Shown here: positions 22,141-33,815 of the stretch, in pieces
Numbering within the stretch: position 1 is the stretch's first letter
How the letters are laid out: each line of letters starts with the position of its first letter
Source: Edolisoma coerulescens
Lineage: Eukaryota > Chordata > Aves > Passeriformes > Campephagidae
DNA length: 64,000 nucleotides
NCBI GenBank assembly: GCA_013397115.1
Contig: VWZW01006289.1
Coordinates: 616,695-680,694, forward strand
Direction: 5' to 3'
Position numbers and translations under genes: made by a program
The notes under the pieces: model-generated
The model's database searches: none
The model's input: the letters and a program-made list of their open reading frames with translations, nothing else
Told to the model about the DNA's origin: nothing

Positions 22141-25100
22141 AGAAAAGCTTTAAAACAGCATCCATAGCTTTCAGATCCCACTCCTCCCTCAAATCAAGCT
22201 CAAGCCTGGCACATAACCTTTTTTTGGCTGCCACATGTACAAAACCTATAGATGAAGCTTTAACTGTGTTCATGTATTAAGACAATTTACAGGAATGGGT
22301 CAGATATTAGCAGCAGATCCTCATGTGAAAGGATGCTGCAGGCTTTTCCACCCTCCTCTCTCAGTCAGGCTCCCCTGGCCAGCCAGCCACCCACCCTCCC
22401 AGGATAACACAGAAACCCCCCTGGGTCAACCTGGAATAACAGGCAGGAGAAATTACTCACAGGCAGCTACCTCTGTGACTGTGGTCTGCACTCCCAGGAG
22501 TCCATCCAGGGAACACCCATCTTGGTAAAAGTTGATTTTTCATGGAAACTATAGTGTGAAAGGGTGACTGGGGTCATGGAGAGCACATTCCCTCTGGGCT
22601 CACTGGATGGTTGAAGTTTGCGTGGCCACTTGTGTGATCAGGGAAGAACCACTGGGGAGATTTCTTTTCATGGTAGTCCCTTTCTACAGGTTTTACCACC
22701 AAGCACCTTCACTGAGCTGAGCTCAGTGGTCTAAGATTGACTGTACAGAATCACCAGAAGAGCTCGAAGAAGCGTAAAGCTCAGAGGAACCAGTGGAGAG
22801 GGTGGGTCAGCCCATGTTCATAGAATCACTGACCCACCTTTCTGCACTCATTTTAGGCAATTGGGTGCACAAAGCCACTGGTGTGCAAGCATCTCCCATT
22901 ACAGCAGTTGGCTGGAGGGCCTGGGGTCAGGTTGGCACACCTGGAGGCTGCCCAACGCCACCATACTGACTTCCTGACGTTTTACAGAAAGCTGCACTGC
23001 ATGCAAGAAATGCACTGCAGTTCATTTAACCCCTAAAGAACAACTATAAACCAGGACTGGAAGCAAGCTGGGAATCGGTTAGCTTAAGATGTTGGAAAGC
23101 GTTCCAGAGAAAAATTAGAAAAATTCAGCTTTTTCCCCTTCAGATCTAAAACTGTACCTTCATATGTTCTAAGGAGCAGCATCCCGGAGCCCCTAGCATT
23201 CCCATCTTCCCAGCCTGGGTGGCTGGGCCAAAGGCCGTTGTGAGTCACAGGAACCTTGTCTGTGGGCTTTTCTTAGGCTCTTGAGTAGCTTTGTCTGCAC
23301 AAATGCTGACTAAAACAAAACATAGTTGGGTGAACAACACAAACTTTTCCTATTAAATTTTGCTATTAAAATATGTATCCGTTTCAGCCATGCTGAAAGC
23401 CGTGGCATCCTCTTGTCATAAACATTCATGCAAGAAAATAGTACTAGTATATCTTTATGGAAAATTTTATGCACATACATACTGATGACTTTCATTTTGA
23501 AATGTATTTCTTGTGAGGCTTCAGACAAGGAACCTGATGAAGGTTGCATTCATTCACTCTAGGAGCAGAAATAATGCCATGTGACAAATCACCATCAAAA
23601 ATGCAGCTCTGGTGGCAAGTATTTAATATCAGCTGGAGAGTGAAAAACAGCTCACAGGTAGAATCTTTGCAACATTTATCAAGAATTTAAATAACAAATG
23701 CTTAAAAAATAATGCAATCTCCTAGCAGTAGCTTGTTAAAACTTGACTGAATCTCAGAATTTCAGCAGAACATTACATTAAAATTTCAACTGCCAAAGAA
23801 AAATAAACCACATTGTTAATGATAATTTATGCAGCAGAATTTCATGCTTTTCAATTTGTTCCACGACCTTAACTATTAGAAAAAAGTCCCACTTACAAAG
23901 CATATTCCTACAAACTCCTTCTGTTATATCACTGACAGGGAAGAGAATGGATGGAGCAACAGGAAGAATCCTCACTGACTTCATGGCAGCTTGTTTGTTT
24001 GTTGTGTTGGGGGCTTTTTTTTGTAAGAAATACAAACCCAAAGTCTCTCACACTTGATATATTCCCTAAAAATTCACAGAAAAGTGTAAATGAAGATACA
24101 TGTATTTGCTTTCTCTGATAAGAAAAATATTATCAAGATATTTATATTAATTAAACAATACATAATTATTTAATATTAGTACAGCCTGGATCATAAAGTA
24201 TTCATTTTCAGACCTTCCTACGACTGGTATATTGTGTAACGAAGGTCATTTCCAAAGGCATAGTAGCTCCCAAAAAACCTAAGAAATAGCAGAAATCACA
24301 CAATCCATTATGTAGACACCACTTCAAACTGTGGATGAAGTGGATTTCAGTGTGAGTTAGCAGACAGGGACTGAGTACCCATCATGATTCATAATATCAC
24401 CACCCTGTCCTGAGCAGATGTTGGAGGATATGGACTTGTTATTGTTCTGTGTGCAGATGGAATTCTAGAACAAAAAAAATTGCCAGTATTCCCACTTTCA
24501 TGTCATTGCAACATAAGTACTGAATTCTTAGGATATTAAAAAATACACATGCTTAATTCCTATTTATTTAACAAAATATCTAACCCTTTGGGACAACACA
24601 AACAAAACTTTCCCAAGGTTATAGCCATAATTTACATGGAGATTTCTTCTGCAGTGACAGGCAGTGGCCATAGATTTTCCTGTTTCTCTCCACTTCCTTT
24701 TCTGGTGTCCATCATGATGTACACCATGAAAGTCTATCTGTCAGTGCCAGGGATTTTACCTGGAGACTACAAACAGGTCTTAGTAAAGGTCACAGAAAGG
24801 AATAGCTAGGAAATGGAAGAACTTTTTTTGGCTGTTTTTCTAGTACATCCTTCAAGCAGCTTTAAGTACAAGCCTGTTTTCACTCTCTGTCACACTCTTT
24901 GGATTGGGGTTTTTAAATTAAAAAGGAGAGTTCAAATCTCAAATCCTAGTAAGCCTTAATGACACCTCTCTCTTAACTCTTTTCCTTCCCCCTTGCTTTG
25001 ATTACTGCACTAGTCCTTTATCATTAAGAGGAGACTAGACATTCAAAAGTTCATGTGGAGGAAAAGCCTGCCCAGCGCTGAAATGATGTGAAGTGTGATG

Positions 25101-26150
25101 CCTTTCAGTGAAGGGAAGTCCATGGGAAAAGGTCGCTCTCAGAACATCTCACCTGCCTTCCCTGGCATTGCCCCGTGTGTGGCAGGGAAGGGCACTTGTG
25201 GTGCTCACTGAGTGCCTGTGCAAGTCAGGAGACAGAAGGATAGGCTCCAGCAGGTGTCTCAGTGCTTAACTCCTACTCTCCTGAGGGGCATAAGCACCCT
25301 GTCCTTAAATCCAGTGTGCAGAGTAAGAGACAAGCAGGGAGTGGGCAGGGAACAAGCACCTCTAAGAACACATGATATTGAATGAAGTATTTAGGCAGAT
25401 GAAGTCAATTCTCCCTTCTAAGAACCTAATTCACATGGGAAAGACACCTGGATTTGTTCGCTTGCAATCAAGGCTTTATAAACTCCCTTGATAACCATGA
25501 AGGTGCACTCTCATTAAGGCAGAAATCATCACTTTTACCCAGCAAAAATCTGCTTTTACACGAGACTCATTATCCTTATCCTTAACACGCTAAAGCTCAG
25601 CCTCTGCTACTGACACACAACCCTCCAGCACCTACTTGGTGCCATGGGCTGCTGCAGGGAGTGATGTACCAGCTTTCCCCAAAAGCTGTAAGAGAAACCA
25701 CGGTGCTCCTTAAATTGTCTTACAGGCCTTGCTAACACAGCTGTGCCCGGGATGCTGAATGCTCTCCTCCTAAACCAGCTGTTGGGCATCCAGATAGAAT
25801 TAGCCTACATCTCAGAAGACCTCACTGTCTTCAGTTAAAGTAACAGAAGATTTTTCTTTCAGGGCCGAAATACAGGTTTTGGCATCTAAACTAGCTTTAA
25901 AAATTCTGAGATCCAAAAAAGCGTTTCTTATTGTGGCACATTCTAGATGTGTAAGCTAAGTTAAAAATACACCTAGTTCATATTCCTTACTTTTAAATTA
26001 ACATATGTCATTCTAATGATTTGTCAATTTAATTAATGCAGAGACAAGCATTGTCTTCAAGATTGTATGAAACAATGGAAATGAACTGTGACTAGATGGA
26101 TAGGATTGAATAAAAAGTGTTTCTCAGGTGTGTGTATGGACATATAGTTT
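22141..26150. other. No gene seen; unique DNA
   Basis: Holds a perfect 8-bp-arm inverted repeat (22710-22728), very AT-rich DNA around 24110-24190 and a weak minus-strand exon-like segment at 25153-25215. No domain-bearing open frame. Confidence 0.5.
25153..25215 (-). other. Weak candidate 63-bp minus-strand exon
   Basis: Strong minus-strand acceptor (CTTCTGTCTCCTGACTTGCACAG) and donor (GGCAG|GTGAGA). Two of three frames are open. The peptide in phase 0 reads ALSEHHKCPSLPHTG and is not recognised. No partner exon is assured. Confidence 0.15.
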
Positions 26151-26187
26151 TAACTTCCTTTCCAACTGGAGATATTCTATGATATTC
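26151..26187 (+). mobile_element. Very short CR1 3' tail remnant
   Basis: CTTTCCAACTGGAGATATTCTATGATATTCC-like sequence resembles the extreme 3' end of CR1 LINEs (CCCTTCCAAC...ATTCTATGATTCT). Only about 37 bases remain, so the assignment is tentative. Confidence 0.4.
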
Positions 26188-29100
26188 CTACGAAAAGGAA
26201 AGGGAGACTTAGAGACAAAAAAATGACTCAGACCTTGGCTTAGCCACTGTTATTTACATGAAAGCAGATCTTGACCTGTGTACAATTAAAGGCTAAGGAG
26301 CAATGACATTCTTCCTCATCTGAGATTGCTGGAAATACCAAATATTAATTTCCCCTTAGTGTGGTCCTCAAACAGATAGAGAGGCAGCTCTGGGCCCTAC
26401 ACAGGCAAAGGCAGGAAATAAGTAAGTAATTGAGTTCCTAGGAAATGAACCCTAGACATTTTACTTCACTAGGGCTGCATGCCATATTCAAGACCATAAT
26501 CTTTGTGTATGAGCAAGGAAAGTTTGATAAAAACACATGCCCACACATTCTTCTCTGCTTCCTTATTTACACATTTTGTATGTGAACCAATAAACCACGC
26601 ATTTTTCATCCACACTATTCATATTGAGCAGAGTCATGACAGATTACTGCAGACTGGTAAAAGCTTTCTGTGGAAAATTTTAACCCATCTGGAGTGTTGA
26701 AGATCACCTGATTGTTTCGAGATATTTTTAGTAAGAATGATAGTTGGTCTTCAAATTAAAAATTAAAAATCTCCATCCTTTGCCAGATGCTTTTACTAAC
26801 TTGTCAAGAACTTCACATTTTTCTCTGTTGGTGATAATCGGATGGTTTTAGGCTTAAGTGTTTCCTGGAAGACAAAATATGGTTTATTCTGTGCCTGATA
26901 GCCAGTTTACATATACTTCTCCATGTTGATGATAGCTCTATAAACCATGTAATTTGATGGAATAGGAAATAATAATCTGACTTAGGCTGTAGCAAAGCAT
27001 AATGATATTATTGTTTCACTCTGGAGAAAATTATGGGGTCAGTATATGAAATTTTTTATTTTTATATTCTAATCAATTATTGTTGATTTTACCTGCAATG
27101 AAAGTATCCTATAGGCAAGGATCTGAGCCTAATAAGCATGAACCAGTACACAAGTTTGATACCATACAAAAATGTACTGTGAAACCCAAATTTATTGTTC
27201 CATTTTTTAAAAAGTCACATTTCAAACCTTTAGTGATCCACAGAAATAGGCCATGCCAATGTGAACTTTTTCATATTGGTTTCCAGTTGTTGTTTTAAGT
27301 GGGATTTCAGCACCATCAGTGTCTGATCTGAAGTGTCTCCCCTGCTGAAGGTAATGGCAAAGCAACAGTAAGATGATGAGGCATTTGTGGTTTTCTTTGG
27401 GTAGGTGCCTTCCACAAGGATGTACCTTATGTCCAACAGTGAATCCATGATAATATTGTATGGGTTACACCACCCTGAAAGGATTACGCTTTGCAAGATG
27501 TGAGGTGTGGTTTTCATTTCCTGTTCCCATTTCTACTGACCCCTTTTTCTCAGTTCCTTTCCTTTCCTCTTTTATAGTTTTCCTTCTTTAGCTCAGTTTT
27601 AATCTAAATTTCCCCTTAATTCATCATATATATTTATTATTCCAGGTGTACTATTCCTGCCTTGCTCGCTAGCCCCGTTCTACCAGGAGTTCCTTGAGTG
27701 CTGTTTAGTGTTCAAGAGAAGACTTGGCAATAAAGACTTGGCACCAATAAAACTTAGTGCTTCTGGACTGTGACCTTGAGGTACCTCTAATATGGAGTCA
27801 AATATCAGAAATGCTCATTAAACAGGCAAGGAAAATATCTGAGGATGCAAAACTACTAATTTGGAGCCAGAAGGTGAATTAGAGGCAGAGCTGGGAGCAC
27901 CCCAGGCTTGTGTGCCTTGCCTTCCGTTCAATGACTTTTGCTCCTTTTGTCTGCAGTGGTTTGCCTCTGGAAAGCTCAATATACATCCAAATAAAGTCCA
28001 TGCCCCTAAGAAGTAGGAAGCATTGCATTTATCTCTATCTCTATATCTGCTGCACATGTACAGGAAGATTTGTAACTTGTATATATTACCAGGGCATATT
28101 CAGAGTCAATGGTAAGCAGATCCCTTGGTCAGAGATGTCACGATGCTTCAGAGTACTGTGGTTTGCTTCTTCACTATAACCTTGAAATTCAGACTAGATA
28201 CATAAAAAGGTTCCCTCAAATTAATCTAAGCCAATACATATTTACACTGACATAATGAATAATGTGTGATAATTTGCTTTTCAGAGCAAAAGTGAGACCA
28301 TAACCCAACTTCACCAAATATAAACTTTGCTTTGATTTTTAGAGAAACATGCAAAGCTTCCAACACACCCACAACAGGTATTCAAAGTAAAAGCCAACAG
28401 CAACTGTTTGCACACATCTTTGCTAAGTAAAACTGCAGTCATTATGCAGTTCTTTTTCTGTTTCTTGCATTACTCTTTACAGTATATTGCCTTTTTGATT
28501 CCCTGTTACCAGCTATACACATTCTTTGAGATCCAAGTCTTCATACTTAATCCAGAGGGTATGAGTACTACATCTGTACCATCATGCTGTCTGAAGTAAT
28601 GATAAATAGAAATTAATCAACTATTTTTAGCCTAACTTTATCTTTAGTATCAATATTAAAACACAAGAAAATTTTCAAAAATTAATCTCTCAGAAAACAA
28701 GTCTTCCACAGAAAACTACTCTCAAAGAGCTGAAGGAAGAAATGAAAAATGAAACCCTTTCCCTAGTGTTTTAATTGATGTCTGGAAAAAACATAGTCTT
28801 TTGTGAAGTTGTATTTAAGTCCATTATTACATTTCTCAGTTAGTTTTTAAAATGCTGTAGAAAGTCTTCTATTTTCTATTATATCCTGCATTATGATACA
28901 ATATCTCTTACGAAGACAATTAGCAATCTTTGCTTTTCAAAATGCATGTCTGAATGAATTTTTATCTGATATGCAGGTGTCACACAGATTGTGGAACAGT
29001 AAGAAAGTAGGTACATTTTTATTTCCATAGGAGTAGATATTCTGCTGTCCCATATCTGCAAAGCTAAAAGGATATTCTTTGTCTTTTCAAGCATTAAAGA

Positions 29101-31352
29101 CATGTTGAATAATTCATTTCCAGAAGTATTAACCCTACAAAAAAATATGAAAAAAAAAAATCTCATATTAGTTTCCCAGTTTGAAGACATTTCAAATCTT
29201 TCTCAGGTACTAATTTTACAAATGTAATGTCCTTGGGAAATGAAACTCAATGCCTGCTTCTCTAATCACACTTGACTCTCTGTTTACTTTATGTGTTTCT
29301 GCCTATTCTGTCATTGAGATAAATAGATGAAATTCCTGAATAGTAGCAGAATCATAATTATTAGTGGCTATTATAAAAATTTAAATCACTACTGAATTCT
29401 TGGATTAACTTTATAGTATGCTTGAAAACACTGGATGGGAGGAAGAGATGGGAAAGAGAGACAATGAGGCATTAAACTATTTTTTCTTCAACTCTAAAAA
29501 TTTAAAGTTATTAAGAAAATGAAAAGGTGGAGGGGGAATCTAGTTTTTGCTGCTTTTCCAGCTAGTCTGCGTCTTGACAGGTATAGATTCATCACTAAGG
29601 AGAGATTGAAAAGTTTTACCTTTGCTCTCCTTTTATGATGTATCTCTTCAAAAGAACGAGTCACTTTGGAAATGAAAAATCATCTTTGTTGAACTGGATA
29701 ACAATTGCAATTTATTTCTCAGGTATTCCGAGCACCTTCTGTGACTTACTCAGCATGCTGGTCTTTGAGGTGAGATTAGGGTACTTGCCACTAACCAGGC
29801 TTGAGACCCCAACCCAGTGTGAGGTGAATATACTTTCTTTATTCCAAAGCCCTGGAGAGGAAAAATAAAACCAGACACCTCAAAATGTGTTGGAAGAAGA
29901 ATCACATAAGGAATTTTAACAGATACAAGGCCACTATTAGTTAAAATGAACTACTGCAATGATCAGATTGAGCTCTTCATTCCTGTGGTGTTTTTCATGC
30001 AGATAGAAGCATTTCTCTGCATGTTTTAGGCTTGCCACTTTAGAGAGCAATGTCCCCAAGGCAGGGACTGGCCCCCAGTGGGGCTTGGCAGAGTGCCTGC
30101 CTATCACAGTGAGGGCCTGTTCCCAGTGGGTCTGCAGACACCAGAGAACCCTCTGAACCACCATCTCTGCCCACCACCCTCCTGCTGAAACCTAAAAGCT
30201 CTAAGTTCAGTAGCTGAAAAGATGGCACGATGAAGTGAAACATTCAAGACAAAACCTAGATAATTTTAATGGCAGAACCAAAGATGTTAATTCATACTCT
30301 CTATCAATTGCTTTAAATAAACAGTGTGTCAGTAGACCAGAACAATATTGGGAAAAAGTTGTGAAAGACTGGGAAGAAAATAGAGGGAAGGGCAGGGAAG
30401 GGTCATCGCAGTGCCCAGGAAGCAGTTCTTACATTAGGAAGGGAATAAATTATGCATCTTCATCAGAGAATGCTACAGTAGAAATCTGTCAGTAAAAGAT
30501 ACTGAAGGTCTGTAGCTGACAACAACTCCTGTCTGGCCAGAAAACAGATATAGCAGTCAGCAGTGCAGTGGAAGCTCTACTCCATCTCCTCATCTTGCTG
30601 GGAGATTGAGATTTAGTTTGGGTGGGCATTTTATTCTCTGTACCCAAAGCTTAGTGTCTCTGCTTGAATAACCCTGGGGTGCCACTTCAGCTGGTCCTGG
30701 AACTATTAAAGGAAGTGGAGTGCAACCAACAGCCCTTTTGATAAAGTCCACTGAACATACAGTGAATGGTAATACCACAATTTTCAGTAGCTAACAACCT
30801 GAATTTGATTAAAGTCAGTAACTTAGAAGGAAAAGGTACCATATCCTATTACCAATCCTCTGAGCCAGGTCCCCATCTGCTTTTACCTTAATGGCTGCTC
30901 TGCAGATTAGTAACTGGTGTCCCTCCATCTCTCCTTTTTTATTTTCTACTGTAGAAACAAGAGGAAGTTCCCTGTCTATACTCATGTCCCATGGGAAGCT
31001 GCAAATAAGAAGCTCATTTTCCTGTTTACACTAAATTATATCATGCAGTTATTGCCCTATTTATTTCCCTTCTGTATCTTCATCAATTTTATAAATTGAA
31101 AATATATTGGCAGGGAATAATTCTAGTCTTGACATCTAACTTGTGCAATGCACCAACAAAGGAAGTATGAATTGTTTTTCTTTTTGACATAGGTATTCAA
31201 AATGCAACCCACAGGACTCAGGACTACTTTTTGTATTGGAGAAGCACAGGAAAGACATATGTGGTTATTATATTTTACTGCGATGTCAAATATGTATATA
31301 GAGATGGAAGAACATTTAGCAGACAGCCATGTGCAATTAATTATCCAGAAAT
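26188..31352. other. No gene seen; AT-leaning unique DNA
   Basis: Contains short open frames on both strands without domains, minor low-complexity spots (TATCTC units near 28030-28048; A run near 29150-29160) and weak exon-like sites near 29620-29663 and 30887-30955. No recognised repeat family. Confidence 0.5.
30887..30948 (-). other. Weak candidate 62-bp minus-strand exon
   Basis: Minus acceptor (CTTCCTCTTGTTTCTACAG) and donor (TTAAG|GTAAAA) enclose a segment open in one frame (ENKKGEMEGHQLLICRAAIK, phase 1 in, phase 0 out). A strong plus-strand acceptor (CTCCTTTTTTATTTTCTACTGTAG) overlaps the same bases, so the signals may simply reflect a T-rich tract beside an A-rich one. Confidence 0.15.
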
Positions 31353-31452
31353 ATTAATATTATTATGAGAATTTTGTTAGATTTTTTTATGATGAGAATT
31401 ATTATTAGAGAATTTATGAGAATTTTGAGAATTATTATGAGATTTTTTTTCT
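31353..31452. repeat. Degenerate AT-rich tandem repeat
   Basis: Repeated variants of TTATGAGAATTTTG and GAGAATTATTAT over about 100 bases, ending in a T run. Period is irregular. Confidence 0.65.
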
Positions 31453-32098
31453 TGTTTATCATGATATCAAACAGCACAGCATTATGATTTTACTTTCCAA
31501 TATTGCTAAAAGTGTAAATAGTGATTGCAAAAAGTTCTTATTGGAGGGAGTCCCTGTCCCTATCCATTTTAAAGGCATACATCATTAAAAAGCTAAAATA
31601 TACCTGCAGATCGTTCCTGCTATATTCAGTAAAGCTCTTTTGAAAAACGGCCAGTCTTTACTACTCCTAAAGTATCTCCATCTGAAGTCCAGAACACTGG
31701 GGAGCAGTGTTTTTAAACCACATTTCAGGTTAGAAGACTTGTCTTTAAACTGGCTGATAAACTCAGTGTGATGTCTGATGCTGGTTGGCAGCAGCAACAT
31801 GGTGGGGGCTGCACTGTGCTATTCTTAGAGCACTATCCACAAGAGCTGGGCTAAGGCTGGAATTCCTGCTCTACCTTTTACCCCAAGGAATGCAAAATAC
31901 TTACAGCTGGTAGACTCCAGGTAAGTGGATGAGGCAATTATCTGCAGATTTAAACAGAAGGCATCTAGCCCGTGCGCTGCGTTGCTGTGTGTTTGTGTAA
32001 TGGTTGGCTGTCAGGCTCAGAGGCTCCTCCCCTGCTGCCCACTTGGAATTACTGAAATGTAGTTACCTCTAGGACAGCCATACAAAAAAAGCCAAACT
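31453..32098. other. No gene seen; unique sequence
   Basis: One short minus-strand frame (31585-31800) without domain. Nothing else supported. Confidence 0.5.
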
Positions 32099-32136
32099 CA
32101 TAGAATCACTAGTTGGAAATAACCTTTAAGATGCAT
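32099..32136 (-). mobile_element. Short CR1 3' end fragment
   Basis: CATAGAATCAC, then TTGGAAATAACCTTTAAGATG, matches the reverse complement of the CR1 3' terminus (tail to the left). Only the last about 40 bases are present, a typical 5'-truncated or decayed copy. Confidence 0.5.
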
Positions 32137-33369
32137 AGATGCTGTTGCAGATGTGGGAAATTTTTTACATAGACACCAAAGCAATGCTTAGTACTAAAAT
32201 GCTTCTATGGATTATTTCCGAATCTGTGGAAAACAGGTTTTTGAGATTCCAGCTATGTTTCCACAGCTTTTTGTACAGAGAAACAACCTTACTTACTTGT
32301 ACCAGTTTCTGCCTAACTTTGTGCCTGAAGAATGATCACTCTGAGCCCATCATTGCAATCTACTAGTGTTATACAGATTTATAAATTCCTTATTGTCTGA
32401 GAGGAAGAAGTTATAATCCTTCCTCTCAGAGGAGACGAACTGCTGCTAAAATCTCAAGATTGAAATCCTCTAAGATGTCTGACCTGTGTTTTGGAAATGA
32501 ATGGAGGTTAGGAGTTGCAAAAGAGGAGTGAAATCCCTCAAAGGCCTTCCAACCACACAGCTTTCTCTGGACCATGGCAAAGCAGAGAACTAAATCTAGA
32601 TGCTCTCATTCTGTGCCTTAGCCAGTAGGCTGTCATTTGTCTTCAACAGTAAAGGGGGATGAATTGGATCAAGCAGGTTATAAACCAGTATTACAACCTC
32701 AGGCTAAGTTGTAGGTCAGCTTTGCAATCAACTCAAGGCCAGGATTTTACTTAGCACCTTCCCCACGTGTCTGGAAAATAGAACGGAAGATAAAAATACA
32801 AAGTTAGGCAGGATTTTTAAAATTTTTGTTTAGATTATTCAACTTGGTTTACCACTTCTGATGATTATGACTATACTGCTGAACTAAAAAAAGAAAAAAA
32901 TCTCAATGAATTTATTTGAAATTAAACTTCCTAGTTAGAGACTGGCTTAGTCAACTGTGTTCTGGGTTCAATTTTTATCCTTATTCTAATGAGCTTCACA
33001 GTGACTGGGGGCATATGGCATTTTGTCAAACCAAGGACAGTAGAAATAATGTAAACCTATTTTTACTCCTGAAAGTACAAGACTTTGGGTCACTTTGTCC
33101 ATAGACTTTGCTAGAAGCAAAGTAATTATGTCATTTTCGTATTGTAAGATGCATACAAGCCACAGATCTTGGTAAATGCAGCCTGGAGGATGATGCTCTC
33201 TCTTTAAGGGAGGATATTGCAGGAAACAGACAATGCCACTTGCAAAAGAGGCATCTACAAAACTCGAATACATCTACATTATGGAAGAAAAATCATTCCC
33301 ACTTACTTCTGTTATCTGTGCTAATTGCTGGTCTAGCCACTAATCCTTCAGACAAGCTTTGTGAATTAC
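32137..33369. other. No gene seen; unique sequence
   Basis: Short frames only, for example 32986-33273 minus. No recognised element before the poly-A. Confidence 0.5.
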
Positions 33370-33385
33370 AAAAAAAAAAAAAAAA
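33370..33385. repeat. Poly-A run
   Basis: Sixteen A residues, about 43 bases left of the CR1 copy. CR1 elements do not end in poly-A, so this is a separate simple repeat. Confidence 0.85.
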
Positions 33386-33427
33386 GTTGAAAAAAGAGCT
33401 TCTGTTATGTTTGATTGTTTCAGCTCA

Positions 33428-33815
33428 AATCACAGAATTGTTTAGGTTGAAAAGACCTCTAAGGTAACCAAGTCCAACCATTAACCCAGCGCTGCCAAGT
33501 CCACCACTAAGCCATGTCCCCAGCTGCTACATCTACACATCTTTTAAATACCTCCGGGGATGGTGGCTCCACCACTTCCCTGGGTAGCCTGTTCCAGTGC
33601 TTGACAACCTTTTCAGTGCAGACGTTTTTCCTAACATCCAACCTAAACCTCCCCTGGTGCAACTTGAGGCCATTTCCTCCTTTCATGCAGTTGTAGAGAG
33701 CAATAAGGTCTCCCCTGAGTCTCCTTTTCTCCAGACCGAACACCATCAGCTCCCTCAGCCACTCCTCATATGACTTTTGCTCCAGACCCTTCACCACTAA
33801 TGCAGCTTTATAGCT
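33428..33815 (-). mobile_element. CR1 LINE, 5'-truncated 3' end
   Basis: The reverse strand reads as the 3' portion of a chicken-repeat-1 LINE, with GGGGAGACCTTATTGCTCTC, GCCTCAAGTTGCACCAGGGG and CAAGCACTGGAACAGGCTACC, followed by the untranslated tail ending ACAATTCTGTGAT at 33428. A leftover open frame (33507-33821 minus) includes KHWNRLPREVVE, a common remnant of the CR1 reverse-transcriptase ORF end. The copy lacks nearly all of the ORF and cannot move. It supports a bird or other sauropsid origin. Confidence 0.93.

Noticed and set aside
22818..22832. TTCATAGAATCAC as a CR1 tail
   Set aside because: Only about a dozen bases match and the following sequence has no CR1 similarity.
23900..23945. 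35-bp minus-strand microexon between CCCTGTCAG and TTT|GTAAGT
   Set aside because: Too short to evaluate, with no partner exon.
29620..29663. 44-bp minus-strand exon-like segment (TRSFEEIHHKRRAK)
   Set aside because: Splice sites are fair, but the length is small and the phase does not fit the neighbouring candidate at 30887-30948. Decoy exons of this size are common.
33370..33428. Poly-A as the tail of a processed pseudogene or of the CR1 copy
   Set aside because: CR1 elements lack poly-A tails. No gene-derived sequence or target-site duplication flanks the run.
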